64,000 bases of DNA, from NCBI GenBank assembly GCA_018292915.2, contig JACVVK020000206.1, positions 965,001 to 1,029,000 on the forward strand, written 5' to 3'. Made by a program: the position numbers and the translations under genes. Position 1 is the stretch's first letter. Every line of letters starts with the position of its first letter. The notes beneath the pieces are model-generated. The model was given only the letters and a program-made list of their open reading frames with translations. It had not been told where the DNA came from and searched no databases. This DNA comes from Batillaria attramentaria (Eukaryota > Mollusca > Gastropoda > Batillariidae). This document shows, in pieces, positions 30,454 to 61,816 of this stretch.

Positions 30454-31375
30454 GTGTGTATGTGTGTGTATGTGTGTGTAAGTGCATTTGCAGCCAGTTA
30501 CACACCTCTTTCAAGTTGCTGGCGGTTCGGCTCCCCGGGGAGATCACTAAAACTGCACCTTCACAAGTTCACGTACCACAGTATATTTTGTAGGTTACTC
30601 AATTCAGTCCGCAAATTTCCGCGCATCAGGCTCGCCGGCGTGCGTAGTACACGGAACAAGCCCTTGTCTGCATGCTTGCGAACGTTGACCGGCTTTTGGC
30701 TGGTTTCACGTATGTGTGTGGCTCACTAGGAAGCTGTGTTTTTCCGAGTTTCAGCCGAACTCTATCGCGTCAGGCGTGCTCAGTAGTGCACTGTGTACGT
30801 TGTCAGTCGGCACCACTGAACTGATGTATGAAGAACAATAAAGGAAGGGAAGGGGTATGGGATGTTTCAGTATCACAGCAAAGCTCCGGTTCCGGCCGCC
30901 GCAGCACTAGACTGAAGTCAGTCAGTCAAATGATGCTACGCCGGCAGGAACAGAAGCTTCAGTGTTTCTGAGTAAATGACATATTATGGCGACTGACTAT
31001 GAAAACAGGATGCAAGTTTACACAAACAGCTCCGTAACTGAACCGTTGCTGAACAGATTCTAGTAGTCAGTCTGACCGAACTTACATCAAGTTAATTTTG
31101 GTGTCAGTGTCAGCGGTAACCGTTTGTCTTGCCCCCCCACCCTCTCTCTCTCTCTCTCGTTCCGGCTCTAAGCAGCGGCCAGAATCATTAGCAGCGGCGT
31201 GACTGAAATGAAAATTGCGCCGCCCAGCCGGCAGTACACTGATGACCAGTTATATCATCAGCCTTCAGGTACGGCCGCCGTAAAGCTAAGGTTCAGCCGG
31301 TACCTCAGTATCAGCTTTCGGTCAGTCTCTCTCAGGCCGCTCACTGACCGGCACACATACACTCTGACCGGCATT

Positions 31376-31419
<44 letters not shown>

Positions 31420-31517
31420 GTCAAGTTGCACACACACTGACACTGACACAGATACACTGACACACCGTGACCGTCCGCGAACGAGCACACAGACCGGCAC
31501 ACACACACACACACCGT

Positions 31518-31548
<31 letters not shown>

Positions 31549-32660
31549 ACACTGTGACGTGTCTCCACACTGAGGATGCTGAGTCAGCCGTACCGGCTCA
31601 AAGTCAGTCGCAACGTAGGCTGTCGAGTTTTTCGCGTGTGTTTCTTACTCAGTGAGATCCAAACGGCGACCCAAGGCACAGTGAGCCGCCGTTCCGGCCC
31701 CCTTCAGCCACGACAATTCAGTCAGTCTAGCGGACATGTCAGCCGATGTCACTTCAGCAAGCTAATTACAATGACAGCACATTAATCATGTCAGTTCTTA
31801 CCGGTTTCACGCAAGTACAACGCCGGAACTCGCACGGCAGGGCACTGACTCCGCCGCAGCCAGAAGCACTAAGATTCCAAGTCAAGGTGTGACTAGCCTA
31901 TATTTGAGTCAGTCTGCCGGCGTCACTGACGGCCGGTATGGGAAAAGTCAGGCTTTGTGCAGTGGCACTGCTCCTGCACTGACTGATCCGGCATTCAATC
32001 TTCTTCGGAAGCTGGCCGTGCAGGACAAGATTAAATCGAGCAAATTTATTGATGAAATTCAGTTCATGAACTGAAAGCCAGTTTCGACACAGGCCGCGCG
32101 GCGGCCATGGCCGATACACCCGGCCGGCGGCTGAAGATCGGCATCGGTTGGAACCCGGCGGCCACACTCAGTGAACGCTGATGTGCCGTTATTCAGTATT
32201 GCGACGGGCGGCTATCAGTGGCGACGCGCCTGTCAGTGCCGGTGCATATGAACGGATAATTTATTTCCTCAGTGTACTAGTAGACTGCTCACACGTCAGT
32301 AGAACCGAGTCCATCGGACCGGCTAAGATCCAGCTGAATGACCCACTGACTGAGGCGGCCACTTTCGTCAGGCTACCTCAGCACATGATGATCAGTAGTG
32401 ACTCGAACATGACTGTACATCGCACTCATCCGTGTTGAATTGTTCAAGATTACTCCGAGTCTGCTTTAGGATTTTGGGACCTGACAATGAATACCGTCTG
32501 AAGGGCCGTGACTGACTCAGTCACTGAGTCGGTGAGAGCCGACGGCGATTCAGTCAACTGACCCTGTTCTGGGTCCGTCGCTAACACAGTCTAGGCCCAT
32601 GCGACGACGCCCAAGTCGGGCTAACCGAGACTGACCGAGCCGAGCTAAGTGATAGCTAAG
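29660..32660. other. GC-rich block enriched in CAGT/ACTG/CTGA and CCGGC words, no gene recognised
   Basis: About 3 kb with a visibly different base texture from its surroundings: very frequent CAGT, GTCAGT, CTGACTGA and CCGGC/GCCGCC words, plus (GT)n at 30411-30450, (CA)n at 31378-31418 and further CA runs to 31546. Short open frames occur but none matches a family. It could contain a CpG-island-like promoter or 5' exon (donor-like CCG before gtaaga at about 31799 on the minus strand), but I cannot show that. Confidence 0.4.
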
Positions 32661-32833
32661 AAGGAAAAAAAAAAAAATACTCGCATATGGTGACAAGGAA
32701 AATGGACAGTTGCGAACAACTTTGAGGTCCCCGTTTTATTTCACAGTGTGCACAGAAGCGGTGAAAACTGTCGCATTCACCAGCACAGTACATTTCCAGC
32801 CTCAGTGTTTCGAGATTATTGCCTGCATGTGTC

Positions 32834-32975
32834 AAGTTGTGAGTTCGTGTCCCGGCCGGCTGGCGGGGCCAAACATGATATTTGTGCTGGCTTTTTCATC
32901 GTTGAACCGTCTTTGATATCACCCGTATGTGGTGGAAAAGGACGTTAAACCCCCAAACACCCCCCCACCCCCCCC
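32834..32975 (+). mobile_element. SINE family 1, head-truncated
   Basis: Starts within the B-box region (GTGAGTTCGTGTCCCGGCCG), then ATATTTGTGCTGGC, TTTGATATCACCCGTATGTG, GGACGTTAAACCCCC. Confidence 0.8.
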
Positions 32976-33800
32976 CCTCCCTTACATACACAGACCCGCA
33001 GCATGCATGCCTTGCAGTTACCTGGCAGCTTTGTGCTCTGCCAAAAAAAGGCGTGCTTGTTGCCGCAAGGGAGACAACTCATGCAGGCAATAATCTCGAA
33101 ACGGTGCCGTGCTGGTGAATGCCCCGTGACTATAGTTCTAGTGGAAGCAAAGATCTTGGAAACATGATTCCAAGGTCTTTGGTGGAAGTCACTCAGAGCA
33201 TATCTGTAAAGTATGTGTCATGCACAGTTTGCTCCCTTCTTACCGAGGAAGTATAACCTTTACGGCCGGTACTTTGTTCGACAGGCAGGTTAGCGTCGAT
33301 TTCTGAGTGTTCTCCATTTCTCCACAAATATAACAGATTAACTATTTAACTCAGTTCCTAGCAAGTAAGTTTGGGAATGTGCACTAGTGGCCTCACTAAA
33401 CAAATCACAGTCAATTTATGTCTGCATGGATTTAAATTCGCGGGCTGTAATGTAATGTCAGTAATGTAATGTCTTTGGTTACACTTTGATTATACTCGTG
33501 TTTGCTGCAGCAAGAGCCACCAAGGAACCGTTAATTGCCTGATCGTTTTCGCATACAGGACCAAAACCCAAAAAGAGTCAAAAACGAGGGATACTCGTGC
33601 GCGTTACGAAATGTTTTAATATTTCACTGATTGACAACTTCCATTTTTCACAGGCCGGGTATGGGAGGTGGAGATTCAATCCATGCAAATCCGGGCGGAT
33701 TCTGGCCATGAAATTAGTCATGAACGACCTCTGCCGAAGAAACTGCACCACACTGCTGAAACTTCAGCGGTCTTCAGCAGTTGTACCACACGCTCAGGAT

Positions 33801-34073
33801 CAGGACCCGTATGTAAAAGTCGAGGTTAATTTAACCCACGGCTACTAGGACAAAAGAAACCCAAAAGCAAAATTAAATTTAAAAAAAAAGGAAGCGAAAA
33901 AAGGAAGAAAAAAATCCTTCTATAACGGCTTAGGCACCTTGCTGGAATGGGCCCGCTTCTTGATTTAAAACAAAAAAGCAACAGAAAATTTAACCCTAGA
34001 GCTAGTTTAGTTCGAGGTTAGACTCCAGCCCGGGGCTAAAAGCCCTAACCTCGACTTTTACGTACGGGCCCTG
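33801..34073 (+). mobile_element. MITE with hAT-like terminal inverted repeats, complete copy
   Basis: Left end CAGGACCCGTATGTAAAAGT, then CGAGGTTA; right end is its complement, CCCTAACCTCGACTTTTACG, then TACGGGCCCTG. The inverted repeats are about 28 bp. The 273-bp interior is AT-rich and non-coding. The CAGGG-type terminus suggests a non-autonomous hAT element, but the 8-bp flanks (CTCAGGAT and GTCACAGT) do not match well. Confidence 0.75.
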
Positions 34074-34582
34074 GTCACAGTCTAAATTGTTCACAAACAA
34101 AAGCCAATCGATACTATCTCCTTCCGATATGGTTTCAAAGCAGCCAGTGATAAGCCTAAGGAAACATACATTGTCAATCTGCATCTCCAGCAGGTTCCGT
34201 AAACAAACGTGTCACTTTTTGGCAAGTGCTGTCTCTGTCTCTGGCTATCTCTAGCCAGCTGCATGGCGATATTTGAGTAAGCGATGTGGCAAAGAGCTTT
34301 GTGGTGTGGCTAAGAGCTTTGTCCTGAATAATCGTTGCACCTGCTTGTGTGTTTAGTCAACAGGGATGTAGGCTAATCCTTATGACGAACAAAGAGACAC
34401 GCACACACAGTCAATCTGGCCAAACACAGACCGACCGACCGATACTTACGCATAATGACATAATCACGCAAACAATATTTTGCAGTTCTTACTGTTCTGT
34501 TTATTTTTTCAATAAAAAAATCTCAGTGTTGCAATTTGAAAACGTACAGATTCCATTGCCGTAAGATGTAAATGTCATACCG

Positions 34583-34583
<1 letters not shown>

Positions 34584-34662
<79 letters not shown>
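34584..34662. repeat. (CA)n microsatellite
   Basis: About 79 bases of CA; an impure (GA)n follows at 34680-34719. Confidence 0.95.
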
Positions 34663-34665
<3 letters not shown>

Positions 34666-34719
34666 CATGCATATGCCCAAGAGAGAGAGTGAGAGAGAGT
34701 GAGAGAGAGAGAGAGAGAG

Positions 34720-35695
34720 CCCATGCTGGACTGACCCAGAGGATAATTATGGGCTCGCATCGGGCCGAAACTAAACTTTGTAGTGCCATCGTCTTTTTCG
34801 TTGTGTCATATGTACTAAGAAACTTCTGGCTTATGTCTTGACACCTGACAGCGTACCTAATCTGAGCGATGACGTTCACTGCATGAGCTTGACTGAAACG
34901 TTAACGGCTCCAACTGATCGAGTGCGGAAGTCGGGGCCCTCATAGTACAGTTGCACTCTTTCAACTGAATGACGCTGTTACTCCCACGTCGAGCGAACGT
35001 GAATATGATGCATACGCCATGAAGCGTTATACAGCGACATGCATGGCCTTGAGTCGTATAAATGTTCTTCTTGGCACAAATAAAAATTATTGAAAATAAT
35101 TAATTTTGTATATGGGCTCTCATCTTTGCACTCACCACACTAGCGGTCATGTGTCAGTAGCAGACGACCTATTTAGCGGCTTACGGTAGTTGTCTCCCCC
35201 GCCAGAAGGCACACGTGCCCAGACACAATGGCTGGCCAACGTCTTCTCTCAGTCGTTGCTGTTATCTTGCATATAAATTTTGCCCCTAATACAGCCATGC
35301 AAAACTTTCTGACCCCACCTTGATCAGTTGATGGAGAATTTCTTTGCTTTCCATTCCCGGTTTTATCCAGTATTTGCCATGATATCATGCCATGAGTAAC
35401 AATTGTCATTCAAATAAATGACACTGATTTGCGCATCACTGACTGATTGAGTGCGTTGTCTCTTTTCTGTTCAGCTGTTCCGTCCCACAATCAATGAACT
35501 TCAGCGTTAAAGGGTAAGGCAGTCAAGTGCAATGTTGGGTTTAGGGGATAGACAGTGATGGCACTCTGAATATCTGTTTGATTTTTTTCAATTTATGTTT
35601 ATGTACAGAATCACATAGTCCCATCGTACACGGTGGCAACCGATTTTGACACTTTGTCTTGATTTTTCTGTATATTGTGCAGTGTTCTTTTTTTT
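34720..35695. other. DNA downstream of copy B, probably including its 3' UTR
   Basis: No exon or repeat recognised. The 3' UTR of copy B should begin at 35695 and run leftward. No AATAAA is visible on the minus strand close by; one occurs at 34505-34500. Confidence 0.4.
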
Positions 35696-55288
<19,593 letters not shown>

Positions 55289-55330
55289 GATGCTAATTAT
55301 CTGTTAGAGACAATTTTAGCAATTACACAG

Positions 55331-55505
55331 AGGAGCGGGGATAGCCAAATGGTAGATCGTTGGACTTTCAATGCTCTGGTCGTGAGTTCAAATCCTGGCT
55401 GGGGGGCCAAATATTTGTGCTGGCCTTTTTTCTCGTTGCCCCGTCTTTGATATCACCCTTACGTGGTGGAAAAGGACGTTAAACTTCCAAACACCCACCC
55501 AACCC
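55331..55505 (+). mobile_element. SINE family 1, full length
   Basis: GAGCGGGGATAGCCAAATGG, GTGAGTTCAAATCCTGGC, TTTGATATCACCCTTACGTG, GGACGTTAAACTTCC. It starts only about 30 bp upstream of the acceptor of copy B coding exon 1. Confidence 0.86.
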
Positions 55506-55623
55506 TTTAGCAATTACAAAAAAGTATCAAAACGTACAATACAAAAACAAAAGAAAACAAAACCCCAAGCACAGAAAAAAATACAAAAACGAAACGCAAA
55601 AGAAAACAAACAAAAGCACACAT

Positions 55624-55712
55624 AGTTTAGTCCTTTTGGCTCCTAGAGAAGCATAGGGCCTCAACAGCTCTCCTCCATCTCACTCTGTCCCTGGCGCAGG
55701 TCTTGGCCAAAA
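55624..55712 (-). pseudogene. C-terminal relic of a LINE related to the full-length one
   Basis: The minus strand reads LAKTCARDRVRWRRAVEALC, then FSRSQKD and a stop. This lines up with the last residues of the 3127-6135 ORF (ARLAQNRVRWRRVVDGLCST). Only this end survives. Confidence 0.65.
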
Positions 55713-56069
55713 GCACACACAAGTATAATCAAAGTGCAACACCCCCACTAAGCCAAATTTAAATCAAAGCAGACATGATTTAGTTCTGATTTTGTTTTTT
55801 AGTGAGACTACTGGTGCACAACAACAAAACTTACTTGGTAGGGATTGAGTCACGGCTTTGTCTGGAAGATGTTCACACCTATCTAAACCTTTTCCACGAT
55901 TGTAGTTCGCATGAAACCCTAACACTCCTTCCACTACATGTACATGTATTTGTTCTGATTTGCTTTATTTCAAAGCCAAACTGAAAACCTTGTTCAGACT
56001 GTCCCACAACTCGATTCACCACAGATTTTGACCCATTCTGACCCGGCCCTTTTGCAGGTGAAAGGGCAG

Positions 56070-56073
<4 letters not shown>

Positions 56074-56164
<91 letters not shown>

Positions 56165-56189
56165 TCTCTCTCTCTCTCTCTGTCTCTGT

Positions 56190-56270
<81 letters not shown>
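56074..56270. repeat. (GT)n-(TC)n-(GT)n compound microsatellite
   Basis: Nearly 200 bases, the longest simple repeat in the window. Confidence 0.95.
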
Positions 56271-56274
<4 letters not shown>

Positions 56275-56294
56275 GTCAGTATGTGTTGCAGACT

Positions 56295-56395
56295 CTTATT
56301 AGTTTAGTCGGAAATTGTGAAGCGCCTTGAGCTCACCTTGTGGGGATACTGCGCTGTATAAGAATGTTATATTATTATTATTATTATTATTACTA
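56295..56395 (+). mobile_element. LINE 3' terminal fragment with ATT tail
   Basis: GAAGCGCCTTGAGCTCACCT, then GCGCTGTATAAGAATGTTAT and (ATT)n, the usual 3' end of L2/CR1-like LINEs and related SINEs. It directly follows the compound microsatellite. Confidence 0.6.
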
Positions 56396-57169
56396 TCACC
56401 GGCCTTCGAGAGGGAGTGGCGATGCCCATGTCTACTAAAGCAAAGACGTCGACATTTTCAAGATTTTGTTTTTGTTTTTGTTCTCGTTCTCATTTTACAG
56501 CTACGCGTACAGGCTTGTTGACAATGAATTACAGCAGAACAAGCAATCTGTCCATGGGGTACAGATAAGAAAAAGTCACAATGAAACAAAACTGTAAACC
56601 GACTGATACTACAATAGCACTGTATGACTTGTTTCACTCAGGTTTGATGGACACTGTCTTAAGGTATTACTGAGATTGTTGTACTGACATTTTTTTCTCC
56701 ATTCCCCCTTCTCCTTTTTCCTTCTCTTTCTGGCCCTGATATATATTTTGGCGTGTGTATTTTGTCATTACTGTAATTACTTTTTTTTTAGTTCTTACTT
56801 ATTTATCTAAGTCCGTTTGATTGTTTGTCTACAGTATATGTACTTCTGTGTATATGTGTCTACGCTGTAAAACATTAAAAACAGAATTAACAAAAACTGT
56901 AAACCGCGAACGCTTTGTCTCCGACCGGAAACCCAGTATACATACACAGGGTTCTTGGTGTGCTCAAGACGCCTGGCACACAACTTACATATCGGTCAAG
57001 GACTTTCTCAATAATTCAATTCAATAATTTGAAGTTGATGATGAAATTCATGAATATTGAAAAAAAACAAAAAAACATTGGCCCTATGTACTGTTTGTTG
57101 TAAAAAAAAAAAATTAAAAAAATTCGGGCAATCTCAGATTCGATAGTCACCAAAAGGAGTGATATATGA

Positions 57170-57290
57170 TTCAAAATCAAAATACTTTATTTATCCAAAT
57201 ATGGAAATTATATTGCCACCACACAACCACACATATACAGAAAATAACATCAACAAAACATAAAAACTAAGTACGTCTGTAAACAATTAA
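57170..57290 (-). mobile_element. LINE 3' terminal fragment
   Basis: TCAAAATACTTTATTTATCC, then AAATATGGAAATTATATTG, related to AATACTTTATTAATCCCTTC at 21121 (reverse of a LINE 3' end). Confidence 0.5.
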
Positions 57291-57311
57291 GGAGAGAACA
57301 CCTATGCTTAC

Positions 57312-57550
57312 CTGATCTTGTCTCGAAGAAAAAGAAGCAATGAATTTGTTTTGACTGATGAGAGTCCCTCAGCTGCCCGTCTGTTCAGTTTGAATCCCCC
57401 CAGCTAAAAATCAGCAAATAAGGCCTGTTCCTTTCACGATCACGTGTGGATAGACCAGATACAAAACAACCAGGGACAGTCTCAAGCCTAGAGCGGGTGT
57501 GGCCGACAGCCTACGCAAGCAAACTGATCGAAAGTTGATGGAACGGTGAA
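57312..57550 (-). other. Candidate 5' non-coding exon of copy B
   Basis: Copy B must have an upstream exon because its first coding exon follows an acceptor. On the minus strand a strong donor (GATCAG before gtaagc) ends at 57312, and a TATA box lies about 260 bp upstream. The left end is set by the donor; the right end is a guess. Confidence 0.4.
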
Positions 57551-57573
57551 CAATGCCGCAGTTGAATACGTAT

Positions 57574-57584
57574 GCATATATACC
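57574..57584 (-). promoter_or_regulatory. Candidate TATA box for copy B
   Basis: On the minus strand GGTATATATGC in a GC-containing context; a start near 57550 would feed the candidate 5' exon ending at 57312. Confidence 0.35.
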
Positions 57585-58235
57585 GCGCTGGCACAGGCTT
57601 GTCTCTAAAGGCTTACTCAAGCACAGGGCGCCACACGCACACGTGTGAGAAACAGACAGTACTGCCGGGATGTACCGAAGCTGAAATGTACACTGACTCC
57701 GAATCCGGTTGGCGCGATCCGACGGAGACAAGTCTAGTGATGGATGTGACCGTCCGCGCGCCTGACGGTGTCAACGCCGTGCATAGTCATTCCCCCGTAC
57801 TATCGTCACCACCTCAAGTTGTTTTCATAGCCTGCACCACTGCGATAAAGGGCACGTTTGTTTTGTCAGCGTTACGCGCGGAGCGGCTCAGTTACCCTAT
57901 AGCCGGCGAGTCAGTGTCACTCTGGGACAATTTGGCGTAAGCAGGAAAGACTCCGAAACATTTAATTTGCATTTATTCATTTATTTACGTCATAGTTTTG
58001 AATCCGGAAATCAGACTGACGCACACAATGAAACACACCACGCACATTTACTAGAAGTCAAGACAATAAGGTACTAGGACTGAGTCTTATATCAACGCAG
58101 AGAGTTCCCGCGGGGTCATTCCTGCGCACGCAAAACGTGTTATCCCGGGAAGTTAACGTGTTACACAGGGTCAGAGAGGTTCAGCGGGAACAGCGGCTAA
58201 ACTGACGTAAAGATGGCAAGGGGGGGGGGGGGGGG

Positions 58236-58400
58236 TAGGCGTGTGATCGAGGATCAACGTCCTTCAAGTTTCCACCACATATGGATGACATCAAAGACGG
58301 GGCAACCAGAAAAAGGCCATCACAAATATCTGGTCCGGCCGGGAATCGAACTCACGACCCGAGCATTGAAAGTCCAACTGATGCCGTCCCGCCGGCTCCT
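58236..58400 (-). mobile_element. SINE family 1 copy, head incomplete
   Basis: On the minus strand GTGAGTTCGATTCCCGGC, GTTGCCCCGTCTTTGATGTC, TATGTGGTGGAAA; the A-box side is partly deleted. Confidence 0.78.
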
Positions 58401-58549
58401 CGTAATGATGGCAAAAGACGCTCATCAGCGTTCGCAGGGTATATACTTGACGGGTCATTTGTAACTGGGAGAGAAAAAAGTCGTTAAAATTCCACTGTCT
58501 TGTTTGACTCCTATGCTGACTTTTTAAAATTCTTTGATGATGATGATGA

Positions 58550-60750
58550 TGATGATGGAGACTTGATGTAGCGCACGGCTCCACCCTAACTGAGTGCTCA
58601 CGGCGCTTAGGGGGAGGTTTTGAAAGGAAAGATTGTTTGTTTGTTTTTTTAAAAAGTCCGTCTTAAGTCAGTGAAGCTAGCCTAGGCGGAAATGCTTCTA
58701 TATTCTTTCCAAACTGACGAAGCACACTGAGTTATTTTTTTCTACAAATAGGCCTACTCATTACCCGGATACAAACAAAAGACGAATCAGTTTGCTTCGC
58801 GCAATGAAGCGGATACCAAGTCCTCAAGGTGATTAACTGCACACGGAAACCCTTGCTTTTTCCGCAAAACCCTCGTGTTTTGAAAGGATGAAGGAAAACG
58901 AGACATACGCACTGCTGGCAATAGTATTTGTCTCAGCGGAGTAGGTGAACACACTAATAGGCCAACGCCGCGCATAGGCACTCGGTTAAAGTGTTATTCA
59001 ACTTCAGTCCGAGCCTGAACATGCTAAGTGACTCACTACTGAGTAGACGCGCACACGGACATCCGTCGGACGGTGAGACTATGTCAGTTCCACAGATGTA
59101 CATGTACCAAGCGGCAGTCCTATCATTTGCAGTACAGACCATGTATCCACAGATATATATATATATATACACAGGTCCTTTGTGCATCAGTCACTGAGAA
59201 GCAGCCGTGTCCTGTTCGGAGGTTGAATATGCAGCAAACATCACAGAGCTGCAGTTCAAGTTGCTATTTTGCTGTAGCCCTGTGCCGGGTCCCCCCCCCC
59301 CACCACCACACACACACTGCACACACACACACACAGAGTCATTTTGCCACTGCAGGACAAAGCTACAGGTTGGGCAAAGCCCTCTCGGTCACGGTGTTCG
59401 ACACACACTCAGTGAGAGGCATTTTATTCAGGGTCATCGTAAAGCAGCATGAGCAGCCGAAGAGTGCATGTTACCTGCCCCACTGGAGCGTGCAGTTTTC
59501 TCGTTTAGCCTTTCAAACATTGTTAGCATTGTAAGGCTGAACTTGACAAGACAGTGTGTGTGTCAGTGTATGTGCTGTCTATTTGCGAATCGAGTAGAGC
59601 CTAGTTAGTGTCGCCGGGAGTCCTCTCTGTGACCCAGTGAGGGAGGGAGATGTTACTCAGTCATTCTGCCCAAACCACTTCTTGATGATCTCACGATCTG
59701 AAGTGTTAAAGTACAACTGACAATAATTATTGTCATGAGCACTCCTCTGCTCGCGCGCGCGTGTGTGTGTGCGTGCATGTGTGTTTGCGCCCTCCGTCAC
59801 GAACTTGTACCCACTAGCTTATACTATACTGCTGTATCATTCTGTCGTACTCGAGACTACAAAAAGCATTACTGATGGTCCATTGACATTAATCTATCAG
59901 TGTAGCAACCTCCTCCTCCCCCCCCCCCACACACACTTAAAAAAACAAACCAAAAAAATTTTTTTTAATTTTTAAACCAACAAAAACAAACACACAACAA
60001 CAAAATTGAAAAAGCAACATCTATCCCCAAGTGCGCTGACTGTTGTCCATGTGCAGTCCACCAACCAAAACCTTCGCTGACAGCCACTTTTTGAGCTGTG
60101 GTTAAACAAACAAAATCCTTCATTGCAGACTCTTCGTCCTTCATTGTGTGCGTCTGATTTAGTTGTTGCTGTGTTTTTTGTTTTTTGAACCCGTCGACAA
60201 GCTCACACAAAGTGACGATAAACGTCATCCCGAACCCCGGATCGAGTGGTGATATAAAACTGTCCTAGTGAGTTATGAGGAGTATGGTAAGGTGACGAAT
60301 TAAAGGCACTAGATGCGCGCCGACAGGGGGGAAACTGCCACTTGCGAAGCTCTAACATTCTTTGCGAATAAAGTGGTGCCTGATTTGGACATTGCGACCA
60401 TTTACGTCACATTTCAGCCTCTGCTGCTGCCGAAATAAGGCGTTTCGGAAGCCTCATCACTTTTCATGGCTTGTGGCTATATTACTCAGATGGAACGGCA
60501 TCTGGCTTTTAGTTCAAGGATGCTAGTTTCGCCCGCGGCGCACCTTGACCTAGATACAGACCTCTGGCGTTATAACTTGACAAGCACACACAGACCAAAC
60601 AGTTACCATCCCCTTCCCCCCCCCCCCCCCAAAAAAAAAAAAAAAACAACAAACAAAAATAATAAATAAATAAATAAAAACAAAACACCAACTAAATAAA
60701 AAACAAAACACCAAAACAAACACAAACAACAATAGAACAACAACAAAACA
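58550..60750. other. Sparse intergenic DNA, no gene recognised
   Basis: No exon or full repeat identified. Low-complexity stretches at 58200-58240 (G run), 59288-59330, 59757-59785 (GC/GT), 59915-60000 and 60615-60760 (C, A and AAAC runs). Confidence 0.5.
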
Positions 60751-60769
60751 CTATCTCAAATCTTTAATG

Positions 60770-61781
60770 CAACACAATTTTTTTTATTTTTTTTGCGCTT
60801 TGACAAACATTCCAAGATTCACACTGAAATTCACATTTGGCTAAAAGTAACTCAGTCTTTCATCATCCACAACACATGCCATTCAATCAGCACTCAGCCC
60901 TAAAACATACTATCAGTCAGCAGGAAAGTCCTCAGCTGCTCTTTTTGAAACTTGCCTTTTAATATATGTCTCTGTGTTTCATATCCTCAGGAACTATTAC
61001 AGTCATATGCCCTGGTGGACAATTGAAAACGCATAGGATAAATAAGGAGAAAATGGTGTGCAAAAATGATAGGGCCACTTTGATTAGGGGATTATCAGAC
61101 ATTTAAAAAAATGAATCTATCCATGGCCACTGTCCAGCACAGACGAAAAACCCGGATTGTCTGCCATTGCTCTTGAGGTCCTGGTTTTGCTGAATGATAT
61201 TCTGGTCAGTGTATAAGCTCCAGGCAGATGAAGGTCTGTGCGGAGAAATACAATGCCAAACAGCTGGTTTATTCATACATGTACATGTATAACCTGGGCA
61301 ACATGTGTGGTGTTTGTCTGTGAGCTGATATGCATGTACATGTACTACATGTACCACCGGAGAGAGGGGGGATTTTTGGTACCTTATTTTCTAAAGAATC
61401 ACATTTAAATGTTGGGGCAGCAGTCAATCACTCCAATCTTACATTCACTTGTATTCATTGAGCTTTCGTGTCACCCTTCATGTACAACTGGCAATGGGGG
61501 AGTGGTGGGGGTGTCATCTTCAGGCTTGCCTGCCCAAATGTTGATTACAAATGCTTGCAGAAATATGCACAAAGAAAGCAAATCATGTACCGGGCATACA
61601 CATTCCCTTACAAACTTTTCCAGCCATACACAAATGATTAGATTCCTTTCAAACGCAAATTTCAACAAACTGAAAGACTAGAAAGTAATATAACCACCAA
61701 CAATGGAACAATGGAGAACAGTTAATGAAGCAACATTCTGACTTAACAAAGCACTTTTAAATATGATAAATCTCTCTCTCT

Positions 61782-61816
<35 letters not shown>

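Noticed and set aside
32041..32110. Operator-like GC palindromes near GGCCGCGCGGCGGCC
   Set aside because: Short GC-rich symmetry is expected in this GC-rich block and nothing else supports a regulatory site.
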